Source of the DNA: RXOA01 sp964547105
GTDB lineage: Bacteria > Bipolaricaulota > Bipolaricaulia > UBA7950 > UBA9294
Assembly (NCBI GenBank): GCA_964547105.1
Contig: CAZJLO010000022.1
Span: 1 to 30,549, forward strand
Reading direction: 5' to 3'
Length of the DNA: 30,549 nt
Positions within the stretch are counted from its first letter, which is position 1. Each line of letters starts with the position of its first letter. This document shows positions 12,489 to 21,485 of the stretch, piece after piece. A program made the translations under genes and the position numbers. The notes beneath the pieces are model-generated. The model was not told the origin of the DNA. It made no database searches and saw only the letters and a list, made by a program, of their open reading frames with translations.

Positions 12489-12779
12489 CTAGACGCTGGG
12501 CTCATACACCTCGAACCTGCGGATGATCGGTGGGCCCTGCGCCACATCCTGAAGCGCGGCTGCCAGCTGGGGTCCTGCCTGCTCCTGGTACGCGGCCAAG
12601 GCGGCTTCGGAATCCCACAAGCTGATCGATCCGTACTCGCCCTTCTCATCGTCACCGAGGAACGTGACCTGTTTGCAGTTCGGGCACCCGGCGTAAATGC
12701 CGGCGAACCTGTCGGCCATGTCCTCGGCTGTTTGCCGGTTCCCCGTTCCGATCTTGAACAACACGAGATGTGCAAGCAT
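12489..12779 (-). CDS. Small dimeric alpha-beta barrel (ABM/Dabb-like) protein
   Basis: A 96-residue ferredoxin-like alpha-beta fold. MLAHLVLFKIGTGNRQTAEDMADRF is the first strand and helix; CKQVTFLGDDEKGEYGSISLWDSEAALAAYQEQAGPQL is the strand, 'W-D/S-s-x-eAl-aay' helix characteristic of antibiotic-biosynthesis-monooxygenase-like and Dabb stress-response proteins. AGGAGAGG lies upstream of the ATG at 12779. These proteins dimerise and bind small organic ligands or haem; the substrate cannot be inferred. It stands alone, with no operon partner. Confidence 0.75.
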   Translation of the reverse strand: MLAHLVLFKIGTGNRQTAEDMADRFAGIYAGCPNCKQVTFLGDDEKGEYGSISLWDSEAALAAYQEQAGPQLAAALQDVAQGPPIIRRFEVYEPSV

Positions 12780-12997
12780 CTTGATCCTCTCCTCCTTTGT
12801 GTCGCCTTCCTTGTCACTGCATGATGCATCCTAGTCCTGGAGGAATCGTCGTGGCAATCCATTCCGTGGGGGGCGTTCCTGCCATCACGCATCTTCGTGT
12901 GGCGGAATGGTCGACGACGGCGAACTCGCATCTTCTCGGGGAATCGCTACGATCGGAAGACCGCGATGGCGAGCGCCCGGCGCGGGGGTGTCGCTTG

Positions 12998-13732
12998 ATG
13001 AAGGAAGTCTCACTTCTGAGGATCGTTGTGGTCTGCATCGGGATCTTGATCTTGACCCCGGCTGCCGTGCGGGCCGATCAGGGAGCAGGGGCGTTGGTGT
13101 CCGCACGCGTGTGCGCTGTGGTTTGCTTCCCGGACATGAGCGAAATCAACGCGTTCCTGGCGGAGAACAGGCTCGATCGGCTCGGTGAGGTCTTGTGGGG
13201 AGGCGGCGGCAGCGGCCGCGTGGGGCGGATCGGCGGGCTGGCTGTGGGCGGTTCGGCGTGGGCGTTCACGGCCTCGTCTGCGAACGCGCAAGCGCAGGCG
13301 CGCCTGTACGCCGTGGGCGGAGGACTGGATTTGAGCGTGACGGTCGGGGGCGACGCGCGTTCCGTTCTGATCGCCGGGGTCGTTGTCGGAGGCGGTGTAA
13401 ATCTGCTTCGCGTTTCGGGGTATCCGCATCCCACTGTGTCTTCTGAGGAGATGGAAATTGTGAATCGCCCGTCGGACGGCCTCGTACCCGAGCCGGTGCC
13501 ACGCGACTGCGGAGTGGTCACGGGGGTCGGCCGGCCCTATGTCAGCGTGACGGCGCAGCTGACGCCGCGGCTCGGCCTGGAACTGCGCGCCGGAACCGCC
13601 TTCCGATTCGCCGCGCGCGAATTCGGCAACCTGATCGGGCTCTCGGCTTCGTCGCTCAAGCTTTCGGGTCCAACGATCAGCGTTGGGTTGTGGTTCGGCG
13701 GCACAACGCCCCGCCCAGGTACGGGACCTTGA
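12998..13732 (+). CDS. Exported Gly-rich, probable outer-membrane beta-barrel protein
   Basis: A 244-residue protein with a clear signal peptide (MKEVSLLRIVVVCIGILILTPAAVRA) and a good Shine-Dalgarno (GGGGGTG, eight bases before the ATG at 12998). The mature part alternates short amphipathic strands: GRIGGLAVGGSAWAF, AQARLYAVGGGLDLSVTVG, SVLIAGVVVGGGVNLLRVSG, PYVSVTAQLTPRLGLELRAG and GPTISVGLWFGG. That is the look of a small outer-membrane barrel. A natural C-terminus would lie near VGLWFGG, but the frame runs nine residues further and stops at a TGA contributed by a family C element that begins at about 13719, so insertion may have changed the tail. The family is not recognised. Confidence 0.65.
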   Translation: MKEVSLLRIVVVCIGILILTPAAVRADQGAGALVSARVCAVVCFPDMSEINAFLAENRLDRLGEVLWGGGGSGRVGRIGGLAVGGSAWAFTASSANAQAQARLYAVGGGLDLSVTVGGDARSVLIAGVVVGGGVNLLRVSGYPHPTVSSEEMEIVNRPSDGLVPEPVPRDCGVVTGVGRPYVSVTAQLTPRLGLELRAGTAFRFAAREFGNLIGLSASSLKLSGPTISVGLWFGGTTPRPGTGP

Positions 13733-13822
13733 TTCTTGGGATGAGTGAGGCCTCACAGCGACACGCGGGCACCTGAAAGAATCGATGTCGGACCCCGGAT
13801 GGGCACGGCCGGCGCTACGACG
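13719..13822. repeat. Family C element (copy 7) and D half-site
   Basis: A degenerate left arm GGGACCTTGATTCTTGGG and right arm GAATCGATGTCGGACCCC (ending 13796) overlap the 3' end of the preceding gene and supply its stop codon. GGCGCTACGACG at 13811-13822 is the right half of family D and touches the 3' end of the nuclease gene on the other strand. Confidence 0.65.
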
Positions 13823-15041
13823 AACCACAGAGGCAATCGGCGGTGATGCCCGGTCCCCACAGACAGGTGTCGACGGGGTCGATCTGGTCGGGGGCATAGA
13901 GTGTGACTTCGTCGCGGGTGTTGCCGAGGTAGAGCCTTCTCGTGTTCCCCTCCGGATTGTACTGGTCGATGCACACATCCAGGGGTTCCCCCGCGGCAAG
14001 CTCCCATCCTTGGGGGAAGGTGTAGTCGCCTTCGCCATCGGTCAGCCGCCATCCGGCGAGGTCGACGGTGTCGCAGCCGGTGTTTCGCAGGCGGATGCAT
14101 TCACCTTGAGGATCGACACCATCGATGATCACGGTGTGCGCGGATGGTGCAGCGCTGCCGATGTCGTCGTCTTGGTCGGTGCAGAAACTTGCCCAGATAG
14201 GGCAGTGGTCGGAGATTTCGGTGCGCACGGCCAAGTGCGGATGATCGGCGGTGGCGAGGTAGTCCAGGTGCGGGTAGTAGACCTCCGATGTACCGGTGAA
14301 CTCGAGGCCGGTGTAGGTGGGATCGATCCACAGGTGGTCGTACCAGCTTCCTTGCACCCTCTCTGGTAACGTGCTGTAGGTGGTGTAACCGGCTGGATTG
14401 GTGAGCGTTGCCACCAGGCCCATGTTGCGGAGCGGCGCGAATGCGCCGTGGGTGGGCTTGTCCCGATTGAAGTCACCCAGCAGGATGAGGTCGTTCTCGG
14501 TGGGATCTAGATCCTGAACGTAGTCCCACACGAACGCCAGCCGATGGCACTCCGCCGTCCGAAGCGATGCCGACTCGCCCCAGGTGATGTGCGCCGTGAT
14601 CAGCGTGAAGTCAAACGCGCCGGCGCGGAACGTCGCGAAGAACGGCGGGCGCGAGAAATCCTCGGGAGTCATCTCGGGATACACCCCTTCCGGCCCCGGC
14701 AGGTGGGTCAAGATGTCCGATCGGTAGACAAAGGCGTAGTACTCGGCGGCGTTTCCTTCTCCCACTTTGGGTGAGAGGACGATGGCCCACTCCTCCCCGG
14801 GGCGCCGGCTCAGCGCCAGGAGGAGATTTTGTGCGCCCTGTTGGACTTCCACCTCCTGCAGAGCGACGATGTCGTAGCGAGCGACGATCTCGGCACGTTC
14901 CGTCACGTCCGTTTCCGAACCCAGGTTGAGGATGTTCCAACTGGCGATGGTGATCGATTCGGTGCAGTCCCCGAATGTGACCAGCCCAAGCGCGACAAGA
15001 ACAAGTCCCAATGAAGCCAATCCCACGATCAGGTTTTTCAT
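13815..15041 (-). CDS. Secreted DNase I-fold (endonuclease/exonuclease/phosphatase) protein with LTD domain
   Basis: A 408-residue protein from the ATG at 15041 (GGGTGA six bases upstream; an in-frame start at 15059 is less likely). It begins with a signal peptide (MKNLIVGLASLGLVLVALGLV). Residues ~25-270 are an endonuclease/exonuclease/phosphatase domain: IASWNILNLG, VALQEVEV (catalytic Glu), LITAHITWG, LLGDFNRD, YDHLWID and the terminal SDHCPIWASF, so the metal and phosphate residues appear complete. Residues ~290-385 match a lamin-tail (LTD) domain, HTVIIDGVDP...GECIRLRNTG...VDLAGWRLTD. Secreted nucleases with LTD tails are common in bacteria and probably degrade extracellular DNA for nutrients. 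It is divergent from the transporter gene. Confidence 0.85.
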   Translation of the reverse strand: MKNLIVGLASLGLVLVALGLVTFGDCTESITIASWNILNLGSETDVTERAEIVARYDIVALQEVEVQQGAQNLLLALSRRPGEEWAIVLSPKVGEGNAAEYYAFVYRSDILTHLPGPEGVYPEMTPEDFSRPPFFATFRAGAFDFTLITAHITWGESASLRTAECHRLAFVWDYVQDLDPTENDLILLGDFNRDKPTHGAFAPLRNMGLVATLTNPAGYTTYSTLPERVQGSWYDHLWIDPTYTGLEFTGTSEVYYPHLDYLATADHPHLAVRTEISDHCPIWASFCTDQDDDIGSAAPSAHTVIIDGVDPQGECIRLRNTGCDTVDLAGWRLTDGEGDYTFPQGWELAAGEPLDVCIDQYNPEGNTRRLYLGNTRDEVTLYAPDQIDPVDTCLWGPGITADCLCGSS

Positions 15042-15074
15042 GGTGATCACCCGTGTCAACCTAGCGGCGATCGA

Positions 15075-15112
15075 GGGGGTGCGTCTACGGGAAAGCCCTA
15101 CAGAAGGGCATT
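15075..15112. repeat. Dispersed hairpin repeat, family F copy 2
   Basis: GGGGGTGCGTCTACGGGAAA, then GCCCT, a short loop and AGGGCATT. It nearly duplicates positions 3-40 and lies between two divergent genes, about 35 bases upstream of the nuclease start, so it may overlap that gene's promoter. Confidence 0.7.
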
Positions 15113-15287
15113 AGAGATATCTCATCCTCATTGAACACGAACGGTGTAATGGGCCGTCGGCCATTCATCTGCCCGGTGGATGGTTCGAGCAGGACGGGAT
15201 ATGCTCGCTGCCGGATTCGCGGGCATCCTTGATGTCGCAGCACCGGCAGAGACATGAGGTTGCGGGAAATCATCGAACGGAGAGCGA

Positions 15288-16685
15288 GTGGACACGTGGC
15301 AGAGCGTTGCCGTGCAGGTGGTGTTCTGGATCGCGTCGGCGTTGACAGTGGTGCTCATCCTCCGCCGCCCGTATCTGACGATCCGGTTGCGCGAGCGCCA
15401 TCTTCGCCTGCAGTCGTACTTCATCGGCGCCCTGCTCGGCCCGTTGCTGATTGTCGGTTTCGGATTCCTCAGCTACCAGGACGTGATGCGCAGCATCAGC
15501 GGCGACGGGCTTCTCCAGCCCGGCGGGGTGCTGGCGCTGTTTCTGGCGATGGTGTTCATGAGCATCTTCTTGGACATCACGGGGTTCTTCGAGATGTGCG
15601 CGCGGTATGCGCTCCGCAACGCCCGCGCAGACGGCCGTCGCCTGTTCCTGACGATCTACGCGACGGTGTCGCTGCTGACCATCTTCACGTCGAACGACAT
15701 CGTCATTCTGACGTTCACCCCGTTTGTGTACTACTTCGCTCGTGCGGCGCGGTTGAACCCCACTCCGTATTTGGTCGCGGAGTTCTTCGCCGCCAACACA
15801 TGGAGCATGATGCTGTACGTGGGAAACCCGACGAACATCTTGCTTGCCGGGGCCCGCGGGCTGAGCTTCGTCGAGTACTCGACGTGGATGTTCCTGCCGA
15901 CGCTCGCTGCTGGGATCACGAGTGTGCTGCTCCTGCTCGCCGTGTTCCGGCGGGAGATCGCAACGCCGTTCGTCCTGCCCGAACAGGATCGCCGCCCGGC
16001 GGAAGCCCTTACGGATCGCGCCGGGGCGTGGATGGCCGGCGGGCTTCTGCTGATTTGCATCGCGCTGCTTGCCGTCGCCCCGTACATCGGTCTTCGGATG
16101 TGGGTCGTTGCCGTGGTCTGCGCGCTGGTGCTGCTGGTGTGTCTCGCCGTACGCGACTCGTACGCGGCGTTCCTGCGCCAGCATCTGGCGCCGCTGCGGA
16201 ACGGATCCGCGAAGCAGACGTTCGCGCGCATGCCATGGACCGTGGTGCCGTTCGTGCTGTCGCTGTTCGTCACCGTGGAAGCGCTTCACCGCTACGGCCA
16301 CACCGCCTCGCTGGGGCGGTGGTTCGCCCGGTTAGCCGAAACCATCCCCAGCGGAATGGTGTTCGTGTATGGCGTCAGCTCGACGATCGCCGCCAATCTG
16401 CTCAACAACATCCCCATGTCGCTGGGGTTCACGTTCGTGATGAAGGATCTGGTCGGCGCCGATCTGCACGGAGCGATGTTCGCGACGATCATCGGCTCCA
16501 ACCTCGGCGCGAACCTCACCCCGCTTGGCGCGCTGGCGGGGATCATGTGGATGGGCATCCTGCACGGCAAGGACCACCCGATCTCGTTTCTCCAGTTCGT
16601 GAAGTACGGTCTGCTGGTGACGCCGCTGACGCTGGCCGCAGCGCTTGCCGTCCTTGCGCTCGAACTCCGCTGGTTCGGCGGATGA
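15288..16685 (+). CDS. ArsB/NhaD-type anion or ion transporter
   Basis: A 465-residue integral membrane protein with about ten to twelve hydrophobic segments, of the ion transporter superfamily that includes ArsB, NhaD and SLC13. The best signatures are TSNDIVILTFTPFVYYF after the third or fourth helix, NTWSMMLYVGNPTNILLA in the first half, and the related IAANLLNNIPMSLGF and IIGSNLGANLTPLGALAG in the second half; together these are the paired re-entrant substrate motifs. The length suits ArsB. No arsR, arsC or other arsenic gene is nearby, so arsenite is only one possible substrate. It starts at the GTG at 15288 with GGAG upstream. A terminator follows directly. Confidence 0.8.
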   Translation: MDTWQSVAVQVVFWIASALTVVLILRRPYLTIRLRERHLRLQSYFIGALLGPLLIVGFGFLSYQDVMRSISGDGLLQPGGVLALFLAMVFMSIFLDITGFFEMCARYALRNARADGRRLFLTIYATVSLLTIFTSNDIVILTFTPFVYYFARAARLNPTPYLVAEFFAANTWSMMLYVGNPTNILLAGARGLSFVEYSTWMFLPTLAAGITSVLLLLAVFRREIATPFVLPEQDRRPAEALTDRAGAWMAGGLLLICIALLAVAPYIGLRMWVVAVVCALVLLVCLAVRDSYAAFLRQHLAPLRNGSAKQTFARMPWTVVPFVLSLFVTVEALHRYGHTASLGRWFARLAETIPSGMVFVYGVSSTIAANLLNNIPMSLGFTFVMKDLVGADLHGAMFATIIGSNLGANLTPLGALAGIMWMGILHGKDHPISFLQFVKYGLLVTPLTLAAALAVLALELRWFGG

Positions 16686-16707
16686 GTCCGGCGGGGCGTG
16701 TGCGGTG

Positions 16708-16735
16708 AAGCCCCATGGAAGGGGGCTTTGCTTGT
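16708..16735 (+). terminator. Rho-independent terminator after the transporter
   Basis: AAGCCCC (16708-16714) and GGGGCTT (16722-16728) form a 7-bp GC-rich stem with a 7-base loop, followed by TTGCTTGTTT. It lies 20 bases after the transporter stop, and its 3' arm runs into the -35 box of the next promoter. Confidence 0.65.
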
Positions 16736-16756
16736 TTCCGGCCGCCATGCTACATT
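16728..16756 (+). promoter_or_regulatory. Promoter of the lipoprotein gene
   Basis: TTGCTT (16728-16733), 17-base spacer, TACATT (16751-16756), about 20 bases before the start codon, leaving room for the GGGAGGG ribosome site. It overlaps the terminator tail of the upstream gene. Confidence 0.5.
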
Positions 16757-16775
16757 GCCTTCGAAGGGAGGGATC

Positions 16776-17405
16776 ATGCGAAGGGTGCTGGTGGCGGTTG
16801 TGCTGGTTTCGTTGGTCTTTCTGACAGGGTGTACACTGATCGACATCATCTCGGGCTGGTTGGACGGTCCGGGCGGGGGTGGCATCGGTGGCGTGACGTT
16901 TGTGGAAATGATCGTCAACTACGGTTTTGTCGCGGACGTACGGCAGATCAACCAAACGGTGGCCAGCGAGCCGCTGGTTGCGTCGATTCCGTCGATGTCT
17001 CCGTTGGTGTTCGATGCTGCGAGCACGACCTACACGGCGACGACGGCGTTGGATGCGGATCCGTACGTGCAGATCACGATCACACTCGACGATTCCGGCT
17101 CGACGATCACCTACCTCCACGCGTTCATCCGGCGGACGTACGGGAGCAGTCCCGAGCGCCGGCGGATCGATCAGATTTACGCCCACGATATCCCGTACGA
17201 CCGGGTCGAGGGGTTGACCACGTTCTACCGGATCGACGCCGACAACATCGGGTGGAGCGGTCTGGATCGGGTGGAGTACAAGGATTGGATGACCGCGCTT
17301 CACACCGAGCAGGACCCCACGGAGCGGATCGCCGATCCGGACGCGGCGCAAGCCTCGTTCGACGCCGATCCCGGTCGCTACATCGAGATCGAGTTTCGGC
17401 AGTAG
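16776..17405 (+). CDS. Putative lipoprotein, unrecognised family
   Basis: A 209-residue protein. It has a classical lipoprotein signal MRRVLVAVVLVSLVFLTGC with lipobox LTGC and acylated C19, then a Gly-rich spacer (GPGGGGIGGV, ~31-40). The mature part (~42-209) is a mixed fold with charged, Tyr-rich stretches (FIRRTYGSSPERRRIDQIY, YRIDADNIGWSGLDRVEYK). GGGAGGG lies three bases before the ATG at 16776; an earlier in-frame start at 16698 is not supported. I do not recognise the domain. It should be attached to a membrane facing the periplasm or exterior. Confidence 0.7.
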   Translation: MRRVLVAVVLVSLVFLTGCTLIDIISGWLDGPGGGGIGGVTFVEMIVNYGFVADVRQINQTVASEPLVASIPSMSPLVFDAASTTYTATTALDADPYVQITITLDDSGSTITYLHAFIRRTYGSSPERRRIDQIYAHDIPYDRVEGLTTFYRIDADNIGWSGLDRVEYKDWMTALHTEQDPTERIADPDAAQASFDADPGRYIEIEFRQ

Positions 17406-17432
17406 GTGCGTGGCTGGTCTGAGGGGAAGTCC

Positions 17433-17620
17433 GTTCGTTGAGCTCGTAGGGTTCGTTGGGTTCGCGGAGACTTCAAAAGACAGTCCGGAGTCCATGTTCC
17501 GCGGTCCAACAGCGCACAGGTCAGAGCTTTGGTCTTGGGATTCTCCACACCGGCGAGGACCCTAAGAATCAACGTCAATCCCCGAAAGGGCCCCACGTCG
17601 CCAGGAGCGGACGACGCTAC
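17433..17620. repeat. A-B-C-D repeat series downstream of the ATPase
   Basis: An A array (17433-17470), a B stretch (17481-17511, GTCCGGAGTCC/GCGGTCC), a C element copy 8 with decayed ends (17519-17583, right arm AAGAATCAACGTCAATCCCC) and a D hairpin (CGTCGCC 17596 to CGACGCTAC 17620). The D hairpin overlaps the end of the ATPase gene and supplies its TAG stop. Confidence 0.7.
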
Positions 17621-20418
17621 AGGGTTCTCTTCCTCACGAACCGCTTTTTCACTTCGATCGCCGCGGCAGGGAGCAGTGCGAGGGGGAGGATCACCGCCCA
17701 CATCGGAGCGGACGGGGCCATCGTTCCGAACGCGGTCCGAAGCGGCGGGATGTAGAGGACGATGGCGACAAGGGCCAACGACGAGAGTACGGCGCGGTGT
17801 ATCCAGCGGTTGGTGTTCCAGCCGAGCTTGGCAAGCGGGACCTTCTCCGAGCGTGCGGCGTAGGCGCGGATCAGTTCGGCGATCGCCAGGGTGGCGAACG
17901 CCAGGGTCCCGGCGGAAGAGCCCCACGAGCCGCTTCGGGCGATCCCGAATGCCGCGAGCACGACGGCGGTTAGCAATCCGGCTTGGAACAGGATCGACAC
18001 CGATGATCGGCGGTTGAGGATCCGCTCTCGCGGCGATCGCGGCGACCGGCTCATGATCCCCGGCTCGCCCGGCTCCATCGCCAACGCCAGGGCGGGCGCG
18101 CCGTCGGTGGCAAGGTTCAACCACAACAGCTGAATCGCCGTCAGCGGTGGCGGCCATCCAAACAGCGTTGCCAGGAACAGAATGGCGATCTCGGCCACGT
18201 TGCATGACAGCAGGTAGGAGATGGTCTTGCGGATGTTGGCGTAGATGATCCGCCCCTGCTCCACAGCGGCGACGATCGACGCGTAGTTGTCGTCGGTGAG
18301 CACCATATCCGCCGTTTGCTTGGCAACATCGGTGCCGGTGATCCCCATTGCGATGCCGATATCCGCCGCTTTCAGCGCCGGGGCGTCGTTGACGCCGTCG
18401 CCGGTCATCGCCACCACATGCCCGTTGGCCTGCAGCGCTTCCACGATCCTCACTTTGTGGTGAGGGGACACCCGGGCGAACACGTCGATGCCGTCGACAC
18501 GGCGGCGAAGTTCGTCATCGTCCATTTGCTCGAGGTCGTTTCCTTCGACGGCCGTGCCTTCGGGACGGAGGATGCCGATGGCCGCACCGATCGCCGCCGC
18601 CGTCGTGGCGTGGTCGCCGGTGATCATCACGCTTCGCAGTCCTGCGTCCTTGGCCCGCTCCACTGCGGCGGCGACCTCCGGACGAGGCGGATCCTGCATC
18701 GCCACCAGCCCAAGGAACGTCAAGTCTGCCTCGATTGCCTCCGCAGCGACGTCGTTGCCGTAGCTGTCCGATGCTGTCAGCGTTCGCGCGGCCATCGCCA
18801 GCACTCGCTTTCCAGCCTGGCCCATCGCTCGATTGGTCAGCAGGATACCGTCCCGCTGTTCTTCAGTCATCACGACGGCCCCCGATGGATCGAGAACCGC
18901 TGTGCACAGCGGCAGGACGCTATCCGGAGCCCCTTTCACCACGGCGATCGCGTCGGCATCTGCCGGAAGGATTCCCAAGTCGGCGGCCCGATGGATGGTG
19001 GTCATCCTCTTGCGCGAGGAGTCAAACGGGATCTCGCCGATTCGCTGCCGATCCGCGTTATCTGCAGAAAGCCCGGCACGCTTCGCCGCCACCACCAGCG
19101 CCGTCTCGGTGGGATCGCCGATCAGCTCGGGGGCGTCGTCCTCTCCCTGGCTCCATTCGGCGTCGTTGCAGGCAAACCCGGCGAGAATAACTGCCCGTAG
19201 CGCCGGATGGTCGCTCACTTCCACGGGCGTTTGATTGTGATGTAGGTCACCTTCGAACTCGCGATCTTCTCTGCCCTCAATCTGGTACGCCCCATCCATC
19301 GTCCAGACATCGGTGACCGTCATCCGGTTCTGAGTCAACGTTCCCGTCTTGTCGGTGCAGATGATCGTGGCCGCGCCCAGCGTCTCCACCGAGGCCAGGC
19401 GGCGGACCAGCGCATTTCGCTGCAGCATCTTGCGTGTGCCAAGCGCCAAGCTCATCGTGACCACCGCGGGAAGCCCTTCGGGCACCGCCGCCACGGCCAA
19501 GCTAACCGCCACGACGAACAAGCCGACGATTGTCTCCCGTCCGCCGGAGAGAAACGCGCCGAACCCATCGCGGAGGAGCATCGTGAGTTGCGGACTGCGC
19601 ACGATGCCGACGACAAACACCAACGCGCACACGATAAGCACGCCGATGCCCATCACGCGGCCGAACTCCTCGAGCTTGCGTTGGAGCGGCGTCTCCTCTT
19701 CCGATTGGTCGAGCGCGGCGGCGATCTTCCCCAGCTCGGACATGGTGCCGGTAGCCGTCACGATTCCCCGGCCGCGTCCGTAGGTGACCGTGGTGCCGGA
19801 GAACGCGCAATTGACCCGATCGGCGACGCCGGCGGATCGATCGAGCACGGCCTCGGCGTCCTTCTCCGCCGGGACCGATTCCCCGGTGAGCGAGGATTCG
19901 TCCACCCGGATGCGTGCAGTCTCAACGAGTCGCAAATCCGCCGGGACGATCGATCCGGCTTCGAGGAGGACTACATCGCCGGGCACGAGGGTCCGAGCCG
20001 GAATCGTGTGGGTCGCGCCGTCGCGGATCACGCGCGCGGTGGGAGCGGAGAGCTCACGCAACCCCTGCAAGGACCGTTCGGCGCGCGCTTCCTGGACAGC
20101 GCCGACGACCGAATTGAGGACGACGATGGCAAAGATGACGCCCGCCTCGACCCAATCGCCGAGGGCGGCGGAGATGCCGACCGCGGCGAACAGGATGAAC
20201 ATGATCGTGCCGCGGAGTTGCGCGATCAGCCGCCGCCAGAACGGAGGCGGGGGCGTCTCGGGAAGTTCGTTGGCCCCGACCTCGGCAAGACGCCGCTGGG
20301 CCGTGGAGCTGCTGAGTCCTTGACGAAGATCCATGTCGAATCCATCGAGGACCTGCTGCGCCGTGAGAGCATAGGGACCGTCTATCGTATGGGTTGGTGT
20401 CCGTCTCTCTTCGCTCAC
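17617..20418 (-). CDS. Ca2+-type (P2A/P2B-like) P-type ATPase
   Basis: A 933-residue cation pump with complete catalytic machinery: an N-terminal cation-ATPase domain, TGES in the actuator (~178-181), VPEGLP in M4 (~313-317, with the Ca2+-site Glu), the phosphorylated D356 in DKTGTLTQNR, and TGDGVNDAPAL near residue 670. SCNVAEIAILF in M5 and NLATDGAPALAL in M6 keep the Asn, Glu, Asn and Asp residues of SERCA calcium sites, so Ca2+ export is the likely role; Mn2+ is an alternative. I start at the GTG at 20418, which has AGGGAG upstream; an in-frame ATG at 20445 lacks a ribosome site. A TATACT -10-like box lies at 20469-20474. The C-terminus is full length and the stop falls in a family D hairpin. 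Confidence 0.9.
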   Translation of the reverse strand: MSEERRTPTHTIDGPYALTAQQVLDGFDMDLRQGLSSSTAQRRLAEVGANELPETPPPPFWRRLIAQLRGTIMFILFAAVGISAALGDWVEAGVIFAIVVLNSVVGAVQEARAERSLQGLRELSAPTARVIRDGATHTIPARTLVPGDVVLLEAGSIVPADLRLVETARIRVDESSLTGESVPAEKDAEAVLDRSAGVADRVNCAFSGTTVTYGRGRGIVTATGTMSELGKIAAALDQSEEETPLQRKLEEFGRVMGIGVLIVCALVFVVGIVRSPQLTMLLRDGFGAFLSGGRETIVGLFVVAVSLAVAAVPEGLPAVVTMSLALGTRKMLQRNALVRRLASVETLGAATIICTDKTGTLTQNRMTVTDVWTMDGAYQIEGREDREFEGDLHHNQTPVEVSDHPALRAVILAGFACNDAEWSQGEDDAPELIGDPTETALVVAAKRAGLSADNADRQRIGEIPFDSSRKRMTTIHRAADLGILPADADAIAVVKGAPDSVLPLCTAVLDPSGAVVMTEEQRDGILLTNRAMGQAGKRVLAMAARTLTASDSYGNDVAAEAIEADLTFLGLVAMQDPPRPEVAAAVERAKDAGLRSVMITGDHATTAAAIGAAIGILRPEGTAVEGNDLEQMDDDELRRRVDGIDVFARVSPHHKVRIVEALQANGHVVAMTGDGVNDAPALKAADIGIAMGITGTDVAKQTADMVLTDDNYASIVAAVEQGRIIYANIRKTISYLLSCNVAEIAILFLATLFGWPPPLTAIQLLWLNLATDGAPALALAMEPGEPGIMSRSPRSPRERILNRRSSVSILFQAGLLTAVVLAAFGIARSGSWGSSAGTLAFATLAIAELIRAYAARSEKVPLAKLGWNTNRWIHRAVLSSLALVAIVLYIPPLRTAFGTMAPSAPMWAVILPLALLPAAAIEVKKRFVRKRTL

Positions 20419-20578
20419 GATCAGGTTCTCCCTGTCTCGGCACATCGACTCGGCTCGTTGGAGTCAAGAGTATATCGGGGGCAGGTTGGCGAAGGTGATG
20501 GCATGTGGCGAACCACAAACCGAGGTAGCGGCGGTCGTTTCCGGCCGACGCTCTCTGGATGACGAGAACGTTGCCCAT

Positions 20579-20780
20579 AGGAGGGGCGGAATGCCAAGGC
20601 TTGAGTCATCCTATGCAGGATCCCCACGGCAAGGGAATCCTGCTACTGGTATCGGCCCGATGTTGCGCCGGCGGTTGTCCCCACAAGCCACAAGCGACAA
20701 GCCGCGAGCCGACTCTTCCACGCGCTACATGCTACCTTCAAGTGTTCTCTTGCCCTTGCTCCTGCTGCCCCGGTAGGATG
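20579..20780. repeat. Single hairpin unit and short-period filler
   Basis: GCAGGATCCC, a centre and GGGAATCCTGCTA (about 20615-20645) form one copy of the unit that makes the array at 21732. It is preceded by AGGGGCGGAATGCC, which also precedes that array. CCACAAGCCACAAGCGACAAGCC-like filler follows. I see no gene between 20446 and 20947. Confidence 0.55.
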
Positions 20781-20947
20781 AGGACCTGTGTATCGACAAA
20801 CGGGCGGTTGCGAAGGGTTTCCGTCAAGTGGAGGCGGTCGCCGATGCTTGACAGAGACGAGGGCGCCCGGCGGGGCGGAGGGCAAGAAGCGAGCGAGAGA
20901 AGAGACTCACGACACGTACGATCTTGTTGAAACTTAGGGAGGAGACC

Positions 20948-21409
20948 ATGAACAGAAAGATCGGTGTCTTGATGGTCGGGCTGGTTGTCGTGTTTGCAGC
21001 GGTGCCTGCGTTGGCAGCACAGCCCCTAGCGGTTCACATCGAATCTCTGACGACGATCGGTGTTGGTAATGTGGACAACTTCACAGCAACGGGTCCGGCT
21101 GTGGCTGCGGGGTATATCTGCGCTGTGGGTCAGGTTGAAACCACCAGTGTGGTTCAGATCGCGGACCCACCCGGGCCCCTTGTCATCCTGACTGCAGACA
21201 AACAGTTCTCCTGCGGCGCAACGGATGGATTCGTTCTGAGGATGATGATCAAGCTCGACACGGTGACTGGATACACAACGGCCAGGTGGAGGATCCTCGG
21301 AGGGACAGGCGCCTACGCCGGACTGCGGGGACGCGGCACACTGTATGGGATCCCCGATGTTGTCGGTGTCACCATCTTGGACTGCTACGACGGGAAGCTT
21401 CAGTTGTAG
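20948..21409 (+). CDS. Exported small beta-barrel protein (allene oxide cyclase/dirigent-like)
   Basis: A 153-residue protein with a signal peptide (MNRKIGVLMVGLVVVFAAVPALA) and strong ribosome site (GGGAGGAG) before the ATG at 20948. The mature ~130 residues are beta-rich. WRILGGTGAYAGLRGRGTLYG is the 'GTGxYxGlxGxGt' hallmark of dirigent/allene-oxide-cyclase-like barrels, which in bacteria are usually exported proteins of unknown function. Three Cys (CAVG, SCGAT, LDCYDG) could form disulfides outside the cytoplasm. It probably binds a hydrophobic ligand. There is no operon partner; a hairpin terminator candidate lies downstream. Confidence 0.75.
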   Translation: MNRKIGVLMVGLVVVFAAVPALAAQPLAVHIESLTTIGVGNVDNFTATGPAVAAGYICAVGQVETTSVVQIADPPGPLVILTADKQFSCGATDGFVLRMMIKLDTVTGYTTARWRILGGTGAYAGLRGRGTLYGIPDVVGVTILDCYDGKLQL

Positions 21410-21485
21410 TAAGCAGGACGATCAAGACCGCCCGTCTGATTGTTCGCGAGGAAGTAACTTGTTGCGTGTGGGCACGACATCCACT

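Noticed and set aside
15288..16685. Firm assignment as the arsenite pump arsB
   Set aside because: The superfamily motifs are clear, but no ars gene or arsenic regulator is adjacent and related anion or Na+/H+ transporters share the motifs.
16685..17405. Transporter and lipoprotein as one operon
   Set aside because: A GC-rich terminator (16708-16735) and a new promoter (16728-16756) separate them.
20848..20853. TTGACA as -35 of the gene at 20948
   Set aside because: No -10-like hexamer lies 16-18 bases downstream; that stretch is GC-rich.
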